NCBI GenBank assembly: GCA_043777895.1
Contig: JAYWHD010000076.1
Location: 1 to 61,114, forward strand
Direction of reading: 5' to 3'
DNA: 61,114 nucleotides
From: JBDLSY01 sp043777895
GTDB taxonomy: Bacteria; Pseudomonadota; Gammaproteobacteria; Burkholderiales; Burkholderiaceae_C
The notes under the pieces were generated by a model. It had not been told where the DNA came from and did not search any database. It saw only the letters and a list, made by a program, of their open reading frames with translations. This document shows, in pieces, positions 1-8,957 of the stretch; position 1 is the stretch's first letter, and each line of letters starts with the position of its first letter. The position numbers were made by a program, and so were the translations under genes.

Positions 1-680
1 CAACTGTCATAAAATCACAATCCGTAGTAGTCGTCGATTATGGTTCAGGTAATTTACGCAGTGTCGCCCAAGCTTTACAAGCGGTAGCTGAACCCCATAC
101 CACGATTACTATTTCTAATGATGCTGCCGTTATTAAGGCAGCTCACCGCGTGGTATTACCGGGGCAAGGGGCTATGCCCGATTGTATGCGGCATTTATAT
201 ACCAGTGGTTTATTAGAAGCCGTACTTGATGCAGCAAACAATAAGCCTTTAATGGGTATTTGTGTTGGGCAGCAAATGTTATTAGACAGCAGTACCGAAG
301 CAGACACGCCCCATACTTTTACACCTGCTTTAGGTTTAATTGCCGGGCAAGTGATACGCTTTGCATCTAATTTAATAGATACCCACGGCAACCGCTTAAA
401 AGTACCGCACATGGGTTGGAATCAAGTCTTTTACAATACAAGTGCTGATGAATCCCATGCTATATTTTCGGGCATTCCTAGCGGAGAACGGTTTTATTTT
501 GTACATAGCTATTATGCACAACCCACTAATAAGACTCATAATTTAGCCGTAACCGATTACGGCATAAAGCCTTGTGTGGCGGTCGGACGCGATAATCTAA
601 TTGGCTTACAATTTCATCCAGAAAAAAGTTCTACAGCAGGTTTAAAGTTATTTAAAAATTTTTTAAATTGGGCTATTTAA
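1..680 (+). CDS. hisH: Imidazole glycerol phosphate synthase, glutamine amidotransferase subunit (5' end missing)
   Basis: HisH releases ammonia from glutamine and channels it to HisF in histidine biosynthesis. The reading frame is open from base 3 to the stop at 678-680 and begins TVIKSQSVVVVDYGSGNLRS, so the start codon lies just left of the window. The class I amidotransferase triad is visible: nucleophile Cys in GICVGQQ (about base 260), and His and Glu in FHPEKS near the C-terminus. Length (at least 225 residues) fits the family. hisA follows 110 bases downstream, but its partner hisF is not in the window. The first in-frame ATG (150) lies well inside the conserved domain and is not the start. 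Confidence 0.96.
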   Translation, partial: TVIKSQSVVVVDYGSGNLRSVAQALQAVAEPHTTITISNDAAVIKAAHRVVLPGQGAMPDCMRHLYTSGLLEAVLDAANNKPLMGICVGQQMLLDSSTEADTPHTFTPALGLIAGQVIRFASNLIDTHGNRLKVPHMGWNQVFYNTSADESHAIFSGIPSGERFYFVHSYYAQPTNKTHNLAVTDYGIKPCVAVGRDNLIGLQFHPEKSSTAGLKLFKNFLNWAI

Positions 681-696
681 TTTTTAATTTGTCTTG

Positions 697-741
697 TTTA
701 TTTGCTTTATTTGCTTTATTTACTTTATTTACTTTATTTGT
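697..741. repeat. 9-bp tandem repeat (TTTATTTGC/TTTATTTAC)
   Basis: About five tandem copies of TTTATTTRC fill the hisH–hisA gap. Similar short AT-rich arrays recur in most intergenic gaps of this window. No promoter or terminator could be separated from the repeat. Confidence 0.8.
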
Positions 742-790
742 TTTTATTTTTTATTTTTTACGATTTACAGTTTATTTTTAGGGTTTAACT

Positions 791-1543
791 ATGTCTACCT
801 CTATGCTGATGATTCCTGCAATTGACTTAAAAAACGGTCATTGTGTCCGTTTAAAACAAGGCGATATGAATCAAGCCACTGTTTTTAGTCAAGATCCAGC
901 TGCGATGGCAGCCCACTGGGTGGCACAAGGTGCACGTCGTTTACACGTAGTTGATTTAGATGGTGCATTTGCGGGTGAATCCAGTAATATTGCAGCGATA
1001 AAAGCTATTTTAGCAGCCGTTGGTACACAGATTCCTGTACAGTTAGGCGGTGGTATTCGGAATATAGCGGCGATTGAACACTGGCTTAATTTGGGCTTAA
1101 CTGATGTCATTATTGGCACAGCCGCCGTTAAAAACCCTGTTTTTTTACGTGAGGCTTGCCGCGAATTTGAAGGGCATATTATGGTTGGTATTGATGCAAA
1201 AGAAGGCTATGTTGCCACCGATGGCTGGGCGACAGTATTAGACATTACTGCATTAGAGTTAGCCAAGCAGTGTGAAGGTTTAGGCGTTAATAGTATTGTG
1301 TATACCGACATTGGACGCGATGGCATGATGGGGGGCGTTAATGTAAGTGCAACACAAGCACTGGCTGAAGCGGTGAATATTCCGATTATCGCCAGTGGCG
1401 GTATGCACGTATTACAAGATGTCAAAGATTTATATGCGACCCGTTGCAAAGGCATTGCTGGGGCAATTTTGGGGCGTAGTATTTACGAAGGCACGATTGT
1501 GTTAAGTGAAGCACAAAGCTGGTTAGATGCACAGGTGGTGTGA
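791..1543 (+). CDS. hisA: Phosphoribosylformimino-5-aminoimidazole carboxamide ribotide isomerase
   Basis: HisA carries out the Amadori isomerisation of ProFAR to PRFAR, the substrate of the HisFH synthase. The (beta/alpha)8 barrel of 250 residues has the expected phosphate-binding glycines and the two catalytic aspartates: the first in IPAIDLKNG at the N-terminus, the second in YTDIGRDGMM at the end of strand 5. Start ATG at 791 gives MSTSMLMIPAIDL, typical of the family. The stop TGA (1541-1543) overlaps the start of the next gene. That gene is an unrelated membrane protein rather than hisF, so the usual his operon order is broken here. Confidence 0.98.
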   Translation: MSTSMLMIPAIDLKNGHCVRLKQGDMNQATVFSQDPAAMAAHWVAQGARRLHVVDLDGAFAGESSNIAAIKAILAAVGTQIPVQLGGGIRNIAAIEHWLNLGLTDVIIGTAAVKNPVFLREACREFEGHIMVGIDAKEGYVATDGWATVLDITALELAKQCEGLGVNSIVYTDIGRDGMMGGVNVSATQALAEAVNIPIIASGGMHVLQDVKDLYATRCKGIAGAILGRSIYEGTIVLSEAQSWLDAQVV

Positions 1544-2310
1544 TGATGAGTACAAGTGATTGGATTGCTTTATTTGCTTTAATTGTCAGTGGTATTACTG
1601 CTTTTTATGCGTATAAAGTTTATCAAGCAACACAGGAACAGTTAGAACTGGCTACATCATCAGCAGAAATTGCGGAAAAAATAGCCAACGAGCAACTTGA
1701 ACTGGCAAGACAAGACGCTAACAATTCGGCTGAAGCAGCCAAGCAACAAAAATTTGTAAGTTGCGTTGAAATATATATTAAATTTTATGATACAAAATTA
1801 GTATATATTACTTATGATATTACAAAAGGTATTACTCCTTCATATAGAACAACAGACGTTGATAATGATATTAAAAAAGGTATTCCTGCTTTACAGCAAA
1901 TGATAAAAGAACTTGAGAAAATTCATACAGATATTTATAAACGTAAAGAAGAATATATTACATTAATTAATAAACATTACTATCTTAATACATTTTTTTC
2001 GCAGCCTGTTCAAGAGGCTTTTAAAAATGCAGAAAATAATCTTTACCCTCAAACTCTACTGTTCGTAAATACTATTTTTATTTTGGAAAAACAATTAAAT
2101 AATGATGAAAAAGATAGATTTTATAAGTTAATTTTTAATTATTTAAATATAGATTTATTAAAACTAATATATCAGTTAGCCGAATTAATAATATATTTAA
2201 GTAAAGAAGACCAAGAAAGGTTTAATGAAATTAAACAATTAGCGGATAATTGTTTTTTTCCTGAAGAGGCAAAAAAATATTTTGGTAAACAAATAAAGTA
2301 TAAACAATGA
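1543..2310 (+). CDS. Membrane-anchored coiled-coil protein, first gene of a three-gene ATPase/nuclease unit
   Basis: No family was recognised. Residues about 5-27 form one hydrophobic helix (WIALFALIVSGITAFYAYKVY), followed by a Gln/Glu/Ala-rich coiled coil (about 30-70) and a mostly alpha-helical, Lys/Asn-rich remainder; total about 255 residues. ATG 1543 overlaps the hisA stop (TGATG), with alternative starts at GTG 1540 and ATG 1546. The end overlaps the ATPase start by four bases (ATGA). The overlaps on both sides suggest translational coupling. Codon use shifts from the hisA style to very AT-rich codons after about base 1760. I infer an anchor, sensor or effector subunit for the two following genes. 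Confidence 0.75.
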   Translation: MMSTSDWIALFALIVSGITAFYAYKVYQATQEQLELATSSAEIAEKIANEQLELARQDANNSAEAAKQQKFVSCVEIYIKFYDTKLVYITYDITKGITPSYRTTDVDNDIKKGIPALQQMIKELEKIHTDIYKRKEEYITLINKHYYLNTFFSQPVQEAFKNAENNLYPQTLLFVNTIFILEKQLNNDEKDRFYKLIFNYLNIDLLKLIYQLAELIIYLSKEDQERFNEIKQLADNCFFPEEAKKYFGKQIKYKQ

Positions 2311-3578
2311 GTAAAATTAAAATTAAAAACTTCGGGCCAATTATTGATGGTTACTTAGAGAGTGATGGCTGGTTAGAGATTAGTAAAACCACTGTTTTTA
2401 CGGGTAATCAAGGCACTGGGAAAAGTACTATTGCTAAATTAATTTCAGTATTTATTTATATAGAAAAGTCATTAACTAAACAAGAGACTGATTCACTTTC
2501 TTTGCCTGATGAATTTGTAAAAATTAAATGTACTTATCAGAGTATTCACAACTATTTTAAAGACAACACATTATTAGAATATAAAGGAGAGTCGTATCAT
2601 TTTATTTATAGAGACAGTATATTAAAAGTAAATAAAAATGAAACTAACGATAAATATTTTTTACCTAAAATAATGTATGTCCCTGCCGAAAGAAGCTTTA
2701 TTAGTGTTGTGCTACAACCTGAAAAAATACGTAACTTACCCGCACCGTTAGCTACTTTTTTAGATGAGTATAATCGCTCAAAAAATGAATTAAAAGAACC
2801 CTTACAATTACCGATTAATAATTTAAAGTTTAATTATAACAAAGATACTGAATCTACAAATCTAATGGGTACTGATGCAACGGGTAATAATCATTCTACT
2901 CAATTAACTGAAGCCTCTAGTGGTCTTCAATCATTTATTCCTTTATATCTAGTCACTAAAAATCTTGCTGAAGGAATTAATAAGGAAGCAGATTACTCTA
3001 AATCAAGCCATAGCGTGGAAGATAAAAATACTATCAACAACCAAATAAATGAAATAATAAATCAAATAGTTAATGATACTTCTAATAAAGAATTGCCGAA
3101 AGAGTTCAATATACAAAAAGACTTACGAAAAAAACTTAATAAAAGATTTTCATTATTTAACAATGATTGCTTTATTAATATTGTAGAAGAACCCGAGTTA
3201 AGTCTTTTTCCTAAGTCTCAACAAGCAATAATTAATATATTGTCTAAGTATAATAATTTAAATGAACATAATCAATTAATACTGACTACACATAGCCCAT
3301 ATATTATTAATCACCTTACATTAGTAGCTAAAGCGTATATTATTAATCAATTAAAATTAACTGATGATGGGTATAAAAAATTATATAGCATAGTACCAAA
3401 AGATTCATTAATAGAACCAGAGAAACTAATGGTATATGAAACCTGTGAAGATGGCAGTATTAGAAAATTACCTACTGATTATAGATTACCATCAGATGAT
3501 AACTTTTTAAACAATGACTTAGCCAGTTTTAATAACCTTTTTTCAGACTTATTAGATATAGAGATTAATTATGTCTAA
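2307..3578 (+). CDS. AAA/ABC-type ATPase of the OLD/RecF-like superfamily
   Basis: A 423-residue ATPase. The N-terminus IKIKNFGPI is typical of RecF/SMC/OLD-like ATPases. Walker A is GNQGTGKS at residues 33-40, Walker B is in NIVEEPELSLFP near residue 293, and the H-loop is TTHSPYI near 327. A serine-rich stretch (TEASSGLQSFIPL, about 210) resembles the ABC signature region. There is no TOPRIM domain, unlike full OLD or GajA proteins. It overlaps the upstream gene by 4 bases and the downstream nuclease-like gene by 8, so the three form one transcription unit. By analogy with Gabija, Septu and PARIS, where such ATPases control a nuclease or toxin, I infer a phage or plasmid defence role. This is unproven. 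Confidence 0.85.
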   Translation: MSKIKIKNFGPIIDGYLESDGWLEISKTTVFTGNQGTGKSTIAKLISVFIYIEKSLTKQETDSLSLPDEFVKIKCTYQSIHNYFKDNTLLEYKGESYHFIYRDSILKVNKNETNDKYFLPKIMYVPAERSFISVVLQPEKIRNLPAPLATFLDEYNRSKNELKEPLQLPINNLKFNYNKDTESTNLMGTDATGNNHSTQLTEASSGLQSFIPLYLVTKNLAEGINKEADYSKSSHSVEDKNTINNQINEIINQIVNDTSNKELPKEFNIQKDLRKKLNKRFSLFNNDCFINIVEEPELSLFPKSQQAIINILSKYNNLNEHNQLILTTHSPYIINHLTLVAKAYIINQLKLTDDGYKKLYSIVPKDSLIEPEKLMVYETCEDGSIRKLPTDYRLPSDDNFLNNDLASFNNLFSDLLDIEINYV

Positions 3579-4113
3579 TATACCTAATATACTTAATATA
3601 CTTAGTGAATATACGCAAACTATATTTAATACCTGTTCAGCATGTGAGACGGTTGTTAGCAGTCAAGTATTTGGTATTTCTGATAATGAATCCAAAAAGC
3701 CTTGCGTCGTTGATACTGATGTAAACAATGAAGAAAAATGGGATATTACAATTAATAATCCAAATAATAAAGCAATTACTGTTAATGGTATCGATAATTG
3801 TATTGAGATTATTAGAGAAAATGGAGAGCAAGATAATATATGTGATGCCTGTATACGCTATGACCAAACCATTATTTTTATAGAAATTAAAAATAAAAAC
3901 CGTAATTGGCTAGAACAAGCTGCCCATCAAATTAGTAACACAATTAAGCATTTTAATGAATACAATGCTTTAAACGGTTATACAATCCGTAAAGCTTATA
4001 TAGCAAATAATCGTAAACCAATATTTAATTATAGTCATATAAAAGTACAACAAAAAATGCTTTATGACCATAAATTCTTACTACACATCTCTACTAAACT
4101 TGATATTACTTGA
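3571..4113 (+). CDS. Small PD-(D/E)XK-like nuclease candidate, third gene of the ATPase unit
   Basis: A 180-residue protein. The core CDACIRYDQTIIFIEIKNK has Asp92, Glu105 and Lys107 arranged as D-x12-E-x-K across two predicted strands, followed by a helix with Gln (WLEQAAHQI). This is the layout of a PD-(D/E)XK nuclease fold. Two CxxC-like cysteine pairs (Cys22/Cys25 and Cys91/Cys94) might bind a metal. ATG 3571 lies inside the end of the ATPase gene (8-base overlap). No close family was recognised. Function is inferred from the motif and from the coupled ATPase. Confidence 0.7.
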   Translation: MSNIPNILNILSEYTQTIFNTCSACETVVSSQVFGISDNESKKPCVVDTDVNNEEKWDITINNPNNKAITVNGIDNCIEIIRENGEQDNICDACIRYDQTIIFIEIKNKNRNWLEQAAHQISNTIKHFNEYNALNGYTIRKAYIANNRKPIFNYSHIKVQQKMLYDHKFLLHISTKLDIT

Positions 4114-4186
4114 ATTAACTAAAAACTAACTAAATATATCAAATAATATATCAAACATATAGTTATCCAACATATTATCTATCGCT

Positions 4187-5290
4187 TTACTTATCATCAA
4201 CAGACAATGTCGTTGTTTGTTTAATAAACCAATCATATAACCTATTTGGTAACCACGTTAATTCACCCATACCTAAATAACCCCCTTGAGCAGCAAAACC
4301 AACATGCCCACCTTGGTCGGGCTGTTCTAATACCGTTTGAGGCGATATATTTAGATTGTCTAAAATATCAGCAGGCACAAATGGGTCATTTTTAGGGTTT
4401 ATCAGTAAAGTGGGTATTTTTATAGTATGAAGGCGAGGTTTAGCACTTGCCCGTGTGTAATAATCCTTTGCATTGTGATAGCCGTGTACAGGTGCGGTAA
4501 AAAATTCGTCAAATTCAGACAAGGTTTTACTGGATAATACTTTGTCCCATTGACACGCTTGCGGAAAACGCAATTGCTTTTCTTTTGCTTTAGCATGCAA
4601 AGTACGTAAAAATAAATAGGTATACAGTTTAGAAAATCCTTGGCTAAGGGCTTCATCACAACGGGCTAAATCTAGTGGTGCACAAATACTGACAGCTGCT
4701 TGTAAGGGTAAATGACTAATAGACTGGCATTTAGAACCAACGCGTTGTTCAGATAAATCAGATAAATAACAAAGCAAAGCATTGCCTCCCAAAGATACGC
4801 CTGCGGCATATAAAGTAGCTTGTGGAAATTGCTTATGAACACGGTGAAGCATACGCCCAATCTCTGCTGTATCACCGCTATGATAGGCGCGCAATAAACG
4901 ATTAGGTTCGCCACTACACCCCCGAAAATGTGGCACAACGACACGCCAGTTATTTTTTTTAAAAAAAGCCCCAATACTACGCGCATAATGGCTGTTGCTA
5001 CTGCCCTCTAAACCATGAAATAAAATCAATATCGGTGTGTTCGCGGTGCTATTGTCTGGGTGTAACCAATCAGCATCACAAAAATCATCATCTATAGTAC
5101 TATTCTCTGTAGCCCATTCCCAACGCTCACGTTTCCAATCGGGTTTGCTGTAAGGTGATTGACTATACTTAGACGCTAAAATAGTTTGTAAATGTCCGCC
5201 TCGATGTAAGCGAGGCGGAATTAAAGGTTTAAATCCGTTAGAGGGTAAAGAAAGTAATGTTTTTGAAAATGTCTTTGAAAAAATAGGCAT
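4187..5290 (-). CDS. yheT: YheT-family alpha/beta hydrolase
   Basis: A 367-residue hydrolase of COG0429. The N-terminal signature HRGGHLQTILASKY, the LFHGLEGSSNSHYA oxyanion region and the nucleophile elbow GVSLGGN (Ser) are present. The acid Asp is in NPKNDPFVP and the His is in GGHVGF. Cellular substrates of this family are poorly known; members are carboxylesterase-like. It converges on the nuclease-like gene, leaving 73 bases between the two stops, with no clear terminator hairpin. The start gives MPIFSKTFSKTLLSLPSNG. Confidence 0.9.
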   Translation of the reverse strand: MPIFSKTFSKTLLSLPSNGFKPLIPPRLHRGGHLQTILASKYSQSPYSKPDWKRERWEWATENSTIDDDFCDADWLHPDNSTANTPILILFHGLEGSSNSHYARSIGAFFKKNNWRVVVPHFRGCSGEPNRLLRAYHSGDTAEIGRMLHRVHKQFPQATLYAAGVSLGGNALLCYLSDLSEQRVGSKCQSISHLPLQAAVSICAPLDLARCDEALSQGFSKLYTYLFLRTLHAKAKEKQLRFPQACQWDKVLSSKTLSEFDEFFTAPVHGYHNAKDYYTRASAKPRLHTIKIPTLLINPKNDPFVPADILDNLNISPQTVLEQPDQGGHVGFAAQGGYLGMGELTWLPNRLYDWFIKQTTTLSVDDK

Positions 5291-5395
5291 AAAAATAAAA
5301 TACAGTGTAAAAATATATTATAAATAATTAACATATTTCATTATCAATAATATCAATATTATCAACTTTGTTAATATTATCAATAAAATTTATTT

Positions 5396-6244
5396 ATGTC
5401 TCAAATATCTGCAACTAGCGTATATGATGTATTCAAAATATACCCTCTGCCCCGTCTAGAACAATTGACTTTAGCAGCTTATGCCTTGAATGTACCACGC
5501 AGTTGGTTGTTAGCCCATGATTTAGACCCATTATCCGCTCAACACATTAACTTATTAACCACAACGCTGATGCGGCGTATTGCAGGTGAACCTGTTGCTT
5601 ATATTGTTGGGCAACGTGAGTTTTATGGTTTGTCTTTTAGTGTATCTTTAGCTGTTTTAATTCCGCGACCGGAAACAGAGTTGTTGGTTGATTGGCTAAT
5701 TACGCACGTACCAAAAAAAGGAGTCATATTAGATTTAGGCACAGGTAGCGGGGCCATTGCAGTGAGTTTTTTATATCACCGTCCTGATTGTACGGTTATA
5801 GCCTGTGATATTAGCCCAGATGCTTTGGCAGTAGCCGCTAATAACAATGCTATCCATACTGATTCTAAAGTAGATTTAAGGTTAAGTGATTGGTGCAACG
5901 CGTTGCCAGTCAATCAATATATGCATTATTTTGATGCCATTGTTAGCAACCCACCTTATATTGCAATTGATGACTTACATTTAAAACAAGGTGATTTACC
6001 TTATGAACCTATTCATGCCTTAACTGACTATTCAGATGGTTTAAGCCATTATCGCACTATTACAGTACAAGCTTTGCCCTTGCTAAAATCTACGGGCGTT
6101 TTATTATTAGAACACGGCTGGCAGCAAGCGGCGGCTATTAGCGATTTACTACGCCATGCGGGCTATCAGCGTATAGAACAACACCATGATGCGGATATCT
6201 ACGGACAATTGGGTCACGAAAGAATGTTACTTGCTTATAAATAG
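5396..6244 (+). CDS. prmC: Peptide chain release factor N5-glutamine methyltransferase
   Basis: PrmC methylates the glutamine of the GGQ motif of release factors RF1 and RF2. The 282-residue protein has the N-terminal helical domain, then the Rossmann methyltransferase with SAM motif LDLGTGSGAIAVS and the catalytic SNPPYI motif near residue 187. The IPRPETELLVDWL signature just before the SAM motif is diagnostic. ATG 5396 follows a tandem ATTATCAAT-rich stretch, and no strong Shine-Dalgarno is visible. It is divergent from yheT. Confidence 0.96.
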   Translation: MSQISATSVYDVFKIYPLPRLEQLTLAAYALNVPRSWLLAHDLDPLSAQHINLLTTTLMRRIAGEPVAYIVGQREFYGLSFSVSLAVLIPRPETELLVDWLITHVPKKGVILDLGTGSGAIAVSFLYHRPDCTVIACDISPDALAVAANNNAIHTDSKVDLRLSDWCNALPVNQYMHYFDAIVSNPPYIAIDDLHLKQGDLPYEPIHALTDYSDGLSHYRTITVQALPLLKSTGVLLLEHGWQQAAAISDLLRHAGYQRIEQHHDADIYGQLGHERMLLAYK

Positions 6245-6366
6245 TAAAATATATTATTAGTAGTTAATAAGTTAATAGTTTTATTTTGCTTTGTTTTGTT
6301 TTATTTTGAAATAATTTTTTTAAGTAGTTTTAATAATGAATATAACAAATAAATACTAGGGAAAAT

Positions 6367-6954
6367 ATGTTTAAGAATAAATTAAAGCAGTTATTGTGTT
6401 TAGCCGCTATCGGGGTTTTTAATATCAGTTATGCGGCTGACTGCACGGGTAAACTGCTACCAACTTCGCCTGTTACGTGGATGGGTGAGTTTGAAAATTT
6501 TCGTTACACTGAGGAACACCAATACGGTGAATCAATTGAATTATGGCGTTCAGATGCTTGTGTGTTTGGTATATTTATATCAATGGCACGCTTACAAGGC
6601 GACCCACCAAGAGCCGTTATTAAAAACGGGACATTTGATTCAAAAACAGGTCGTTTATCATTTAATGCAGTGTTAAAAGAAATCACTTCTCTACCAGATT
6701 CAGTAAATAAGCTGAATAAAGCTACCTTTAGTGAAAATTGGTTTACTGTTAAAGGAGTATTAACTAAAAGAGTATTTCGTGGCAGTGTTCAAGACAATTC
6801 AAACGAATATTATGTGAGTCCGGAAATTGCTTCAAAAAAAACAGTGCATTTAAAAAGAGATTACTCTAGTTATCACGAGGACAAAAAGTATGTTAATTAT
6901 GCTCAATCAAAGGTGGTGATTGAAGGACTATTAAAAAAAGGGATTGATTTTTAA
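6367..6954 (+). CDS. Secreted protein of unknown function
   Basis: A 195-residue protein with a clear signal peptide (MFKNKLKQLLCLAAIGVFNISYA, cleavage before ADCTG). The mature part is beta-rich and contains two cysteines (about residues 26 and 63) that could form a disulfide in the periplasm. An AGGGA ribosome binding site lies 5 bases before the ATG. No family was recognised. It stands alone between prmC and etfB with AT-rich gaps on both sides. Confidence 0.75.
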   Translation: MFKNKLKQLLCLAAIGVFNISYAADCTGKLLPTSPVTWMGEFENFRYTEEHQYGESIELWRSDACVFGIFISMARLQGDPPRAVIKNGTFDSKTGRLSFNAVLKEITSLPDSVNKLNKATFSENWFTVKGVLTKRVFRGSVQDNSNEYYVSPEIASKKTVHLKRDYSSYHEDKKYVNYAQSKVVIEGLLKKGIDF

Positions 6955-7004
6955 TCACTATTCTTAGTTTATATAATTTACTCATTCAATATTGTGGAGT
7001 CTCT

Positions 7005-7754
7005 ATGAAAATTTTAGTCCCTGTTAAGCGTGTAGTTGATTACAACGTAAAAGTGCGTGTTAAAGCAGACCAAAGTGCTGTTGATATCGCTAATGTAAAA
7101 ATGTCTATGAATCCTTTTGATGAAATTGCGATTGAAGAAGCCACACGTTTACGTGAACAAGGCATTGCAACTGAAGTTGTCGCCGTTTCTTGTGGTGTGC
7201 CGCAATGTCAAGATACCTTGCGTAGTGCGTTAGCGATTGGTGCTGACCGTGCTATTTTGGTAGAAGATTCTGTAGATTTACAACCGCTTGCCGTTGCAAA
7301 ACTATTAAAAGCACTGTGTGATATTGAACAGCCCCAGCTGGTTATTTTAGGCAAGCAAGCCATTGATGATGACAGTAACCAAACAGGGCAGATGTTGGCT
7401 GCGTTACTTAATTGGCCACAAGCTACATTTGCCAGCAAACTGACTATTGATGGTAACTATGCCATTGTAGTGCGAGAAGTTGATGGCGGTTTAGAAACTA
7501 TTCGTGTGCAATTGCCCGCCGTAATTACAGCTGATTTACGCTTAAATGAGCCACGTTTTATTACTTTGCCCAATATTATTAAAGCAAAAAAGAAGGTGAT
7601 TAGTATTATGACACCCAGTGATTTAGGCGTTGATAGCACACCTCGCCTGACACTTTTAAAAGTCAGTGAGCCGCCTGTACGAAAAGCAGGTATCAAAGTT
7701 CCTGATGTCGCTACTTTAATTGATAAGCTTAAGAATGAAGCTAAAGTACTGTAA
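7005..7754 (+). CDS. etfB: Electron transfer flavoprotein, beta subunit
   Basis: EtfB pairs with EtfA to pass electrons from acyl-CoA dehydrogenases to the quinone pool. The 249-residue protein begins MKILVPVKRVVDYNVKVRVK and carries the AMP-binding region and the family signature VREVDGGLETIRVQLPAVITADLRLNEPR. GGAG precedes the ATG. etfA normally follows directly, but the next gene is an unrelated permease and no etfA lies in the window. A possible electron donor, the acyl-CoA dehydrogenase at 34307-36196, is 27 kb away. Confidence 0.97.
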   Translation: MKILVPVKRVVDYNVKVRVKADQSAVDIANVKMSMNPFDEIAIEEATRLREQGIATEVVAVSCGVPQCQDTLRSALAIGADRAILVEDSVDLQPLAVAKLLKALCDIEQPQLVILGKQAIDDDSNQTGQMLAALLNWPQATFASKLTIDGNYAIVVREVDGGLETIRVQLPAVITADLRLNEPRFITLPNIIKAKKKVISIMTPSDLGVDSTPRLTLLKVSEPPVRKAGIKVPDVATLIDKLKNEAKVL

Positions 7755-7796
7755 TAATTAAAGCTATTTAATTAGGTAATTAAGTTAAATCATCAC

Positions 7797-7836
7797 CTTA
7801 TTAAGTTATTAAGTTATTAAGTTATTAAGTTAAATT
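7797..7836. repeat. 8-bp tandem repeat (TTATTAAG)n
   Basis: About four to five tandem copies of TTATTAAG. The unit is the reverse complement of the TAACTTAA array at 11783-11832, so the same 8-mer has expanded at two loci in opposite orientations. Confidence 0.75.
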
Positions 7837-7899
7837 ACATTATTAACCACAATTATTAAAAATTTATTAGAAATTATTAGTAAATAATTAGCCTATATT

Positions 7900-8946
7900 A
7901 TGACAAATTTGACTGTAACACCATTAGTAACATTGCCTGTACGCCCTGTTACTACTGCCTTAGAATGGGTATCTTACGGTTTTTCTGCCTTAAGTTTGTT
8001 GTGTGTTTTAAAATTTGGATTAATTGTGTCCTTATTTTCAGGTTTGCTTATTTATGCTTTAACCCACGTATTAGCAGGTTTTATCAATGCGAAAACAAAC
8101 AGCAAGCAAGCACGTAGTATTGCTGTATTTTTATTATTGTTAATTATTACAATGATAGTATCGGGTAGCGTATTTTGGGCAATTGCTTTTTTTAAAAGTG
8201 ACGCAGGCAGTATGTCTACTTTATTACAAAAAATGCTTGATATACTGGAGCAATCTCGTCGGCAGTTACCCAGTTGGTTAGTAGATTATTTACCACAAGG
8301 CATTGATGAGCTTAAAATAATTGCCACAGATTGGATAGGTCGCCATATTGCTGAAGCCAAATCATTAGGCCAAGACGTAGGGCATATTACGGTGCAATGG
8401 TTGTTAGGTACTGCAATTGGGGCGATGGTTGCTTTTCAAAAAAATACGGCTACGTTTATACCACGCCCATTGGTGTTGGCTTTATCCCAGCGGGTTGCTA
8501 ATTTAGACTGGGTGTTTCAAAAAGCGGTCTTTGCACAGTTATATATTACCTTAATTAATACGGCATTCACAGCCTTGTATTTATTAATTTTGTTGCCTAT
8601 GTTGAGCATTACTCTGCCTTTAACTAAAACGTTAATTGTCTTAACATTTTTTGCTGGCCTTATTCCTGTTGCAGGCAATATTGTTTCTAATACTGCCGTT
8701 TTATTAGTTGGCTTGTCTGTTTCCTTGCCTGTAGCTTTAGGGTCATTGTTATTTATGGTTGTGATTCATAAGTTAGAATATTTTTTAAACGCTAAAATTA
8801 TTGGTGCACAAATTAAGACTAAAGCTTGGGAAATGCTTTGTGCTATTTTACTAATAGAAGCCATATTTGGTTTACCAGGTGTGGTTGCTGCACCTGTATT
8901 TTATGCGTATCTTAAAAAAGAGTTAATGGATAAATCTTTGGTGTAA
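7900..8946 (+). CDS. AI-2E family transporter (permease)
   Basis: A 348-residue integral membrane protein of the PF01594 family with about seven to eight hydrophobic helices, paired near the N-terminus (residues about 25-50 and 70-95) and clustered in the C-terminal half. The C-terminal signature region with LGSLLFMVVIHKLEYFLNAKIIGAQIK, split by eye here at HKLEYFLNAKIIG, matches the family. Members export small molecules or act as Na+/H+ antiporters; the substrate cannot be read from sequence. It converges on apaH with 11 bases between the stops. Confidence 0.9.
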   Translation: MTNLTVTPLVTLPVRPVTTALEWVSYGFSALSLLCVLKFGLIVSLFSGLLIYALTHVLAGFINAKTNSKQARSIAVFLLLLIITMIVSGSVFWAIAFFKSDAGSMSTLLQKMLDILEQSRRQLPSWLVDYLPQGIDELKIIATDWIGRHIAEAKSLGQDVGHITVQWLLGTAIGAMVAFQKNTATFIPRPLVLALSQRVANLDWVFQKAVFAQLYITLINTAFTALYLLILLPMLSITLPLTKTLIVLTFFAGLIPVAGNIVSNTAVLLVGLSVSLPVALGSLLFMVVIHKLEYFLNAKIIGAQIKTKAWEMLCAILLIEAIFGLPGVVAAPVFYAYLKKELMDKSLV

Positions 8947-8957
8947 GTACTTGTCTT

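Noticed and set aside
889..1455. Minus-strand ORFs opposite hisA (76 and 82 residues)
   Set aside because: They are antisense shadows of a strongly conserved enzyme gene, with no start signal or family match.
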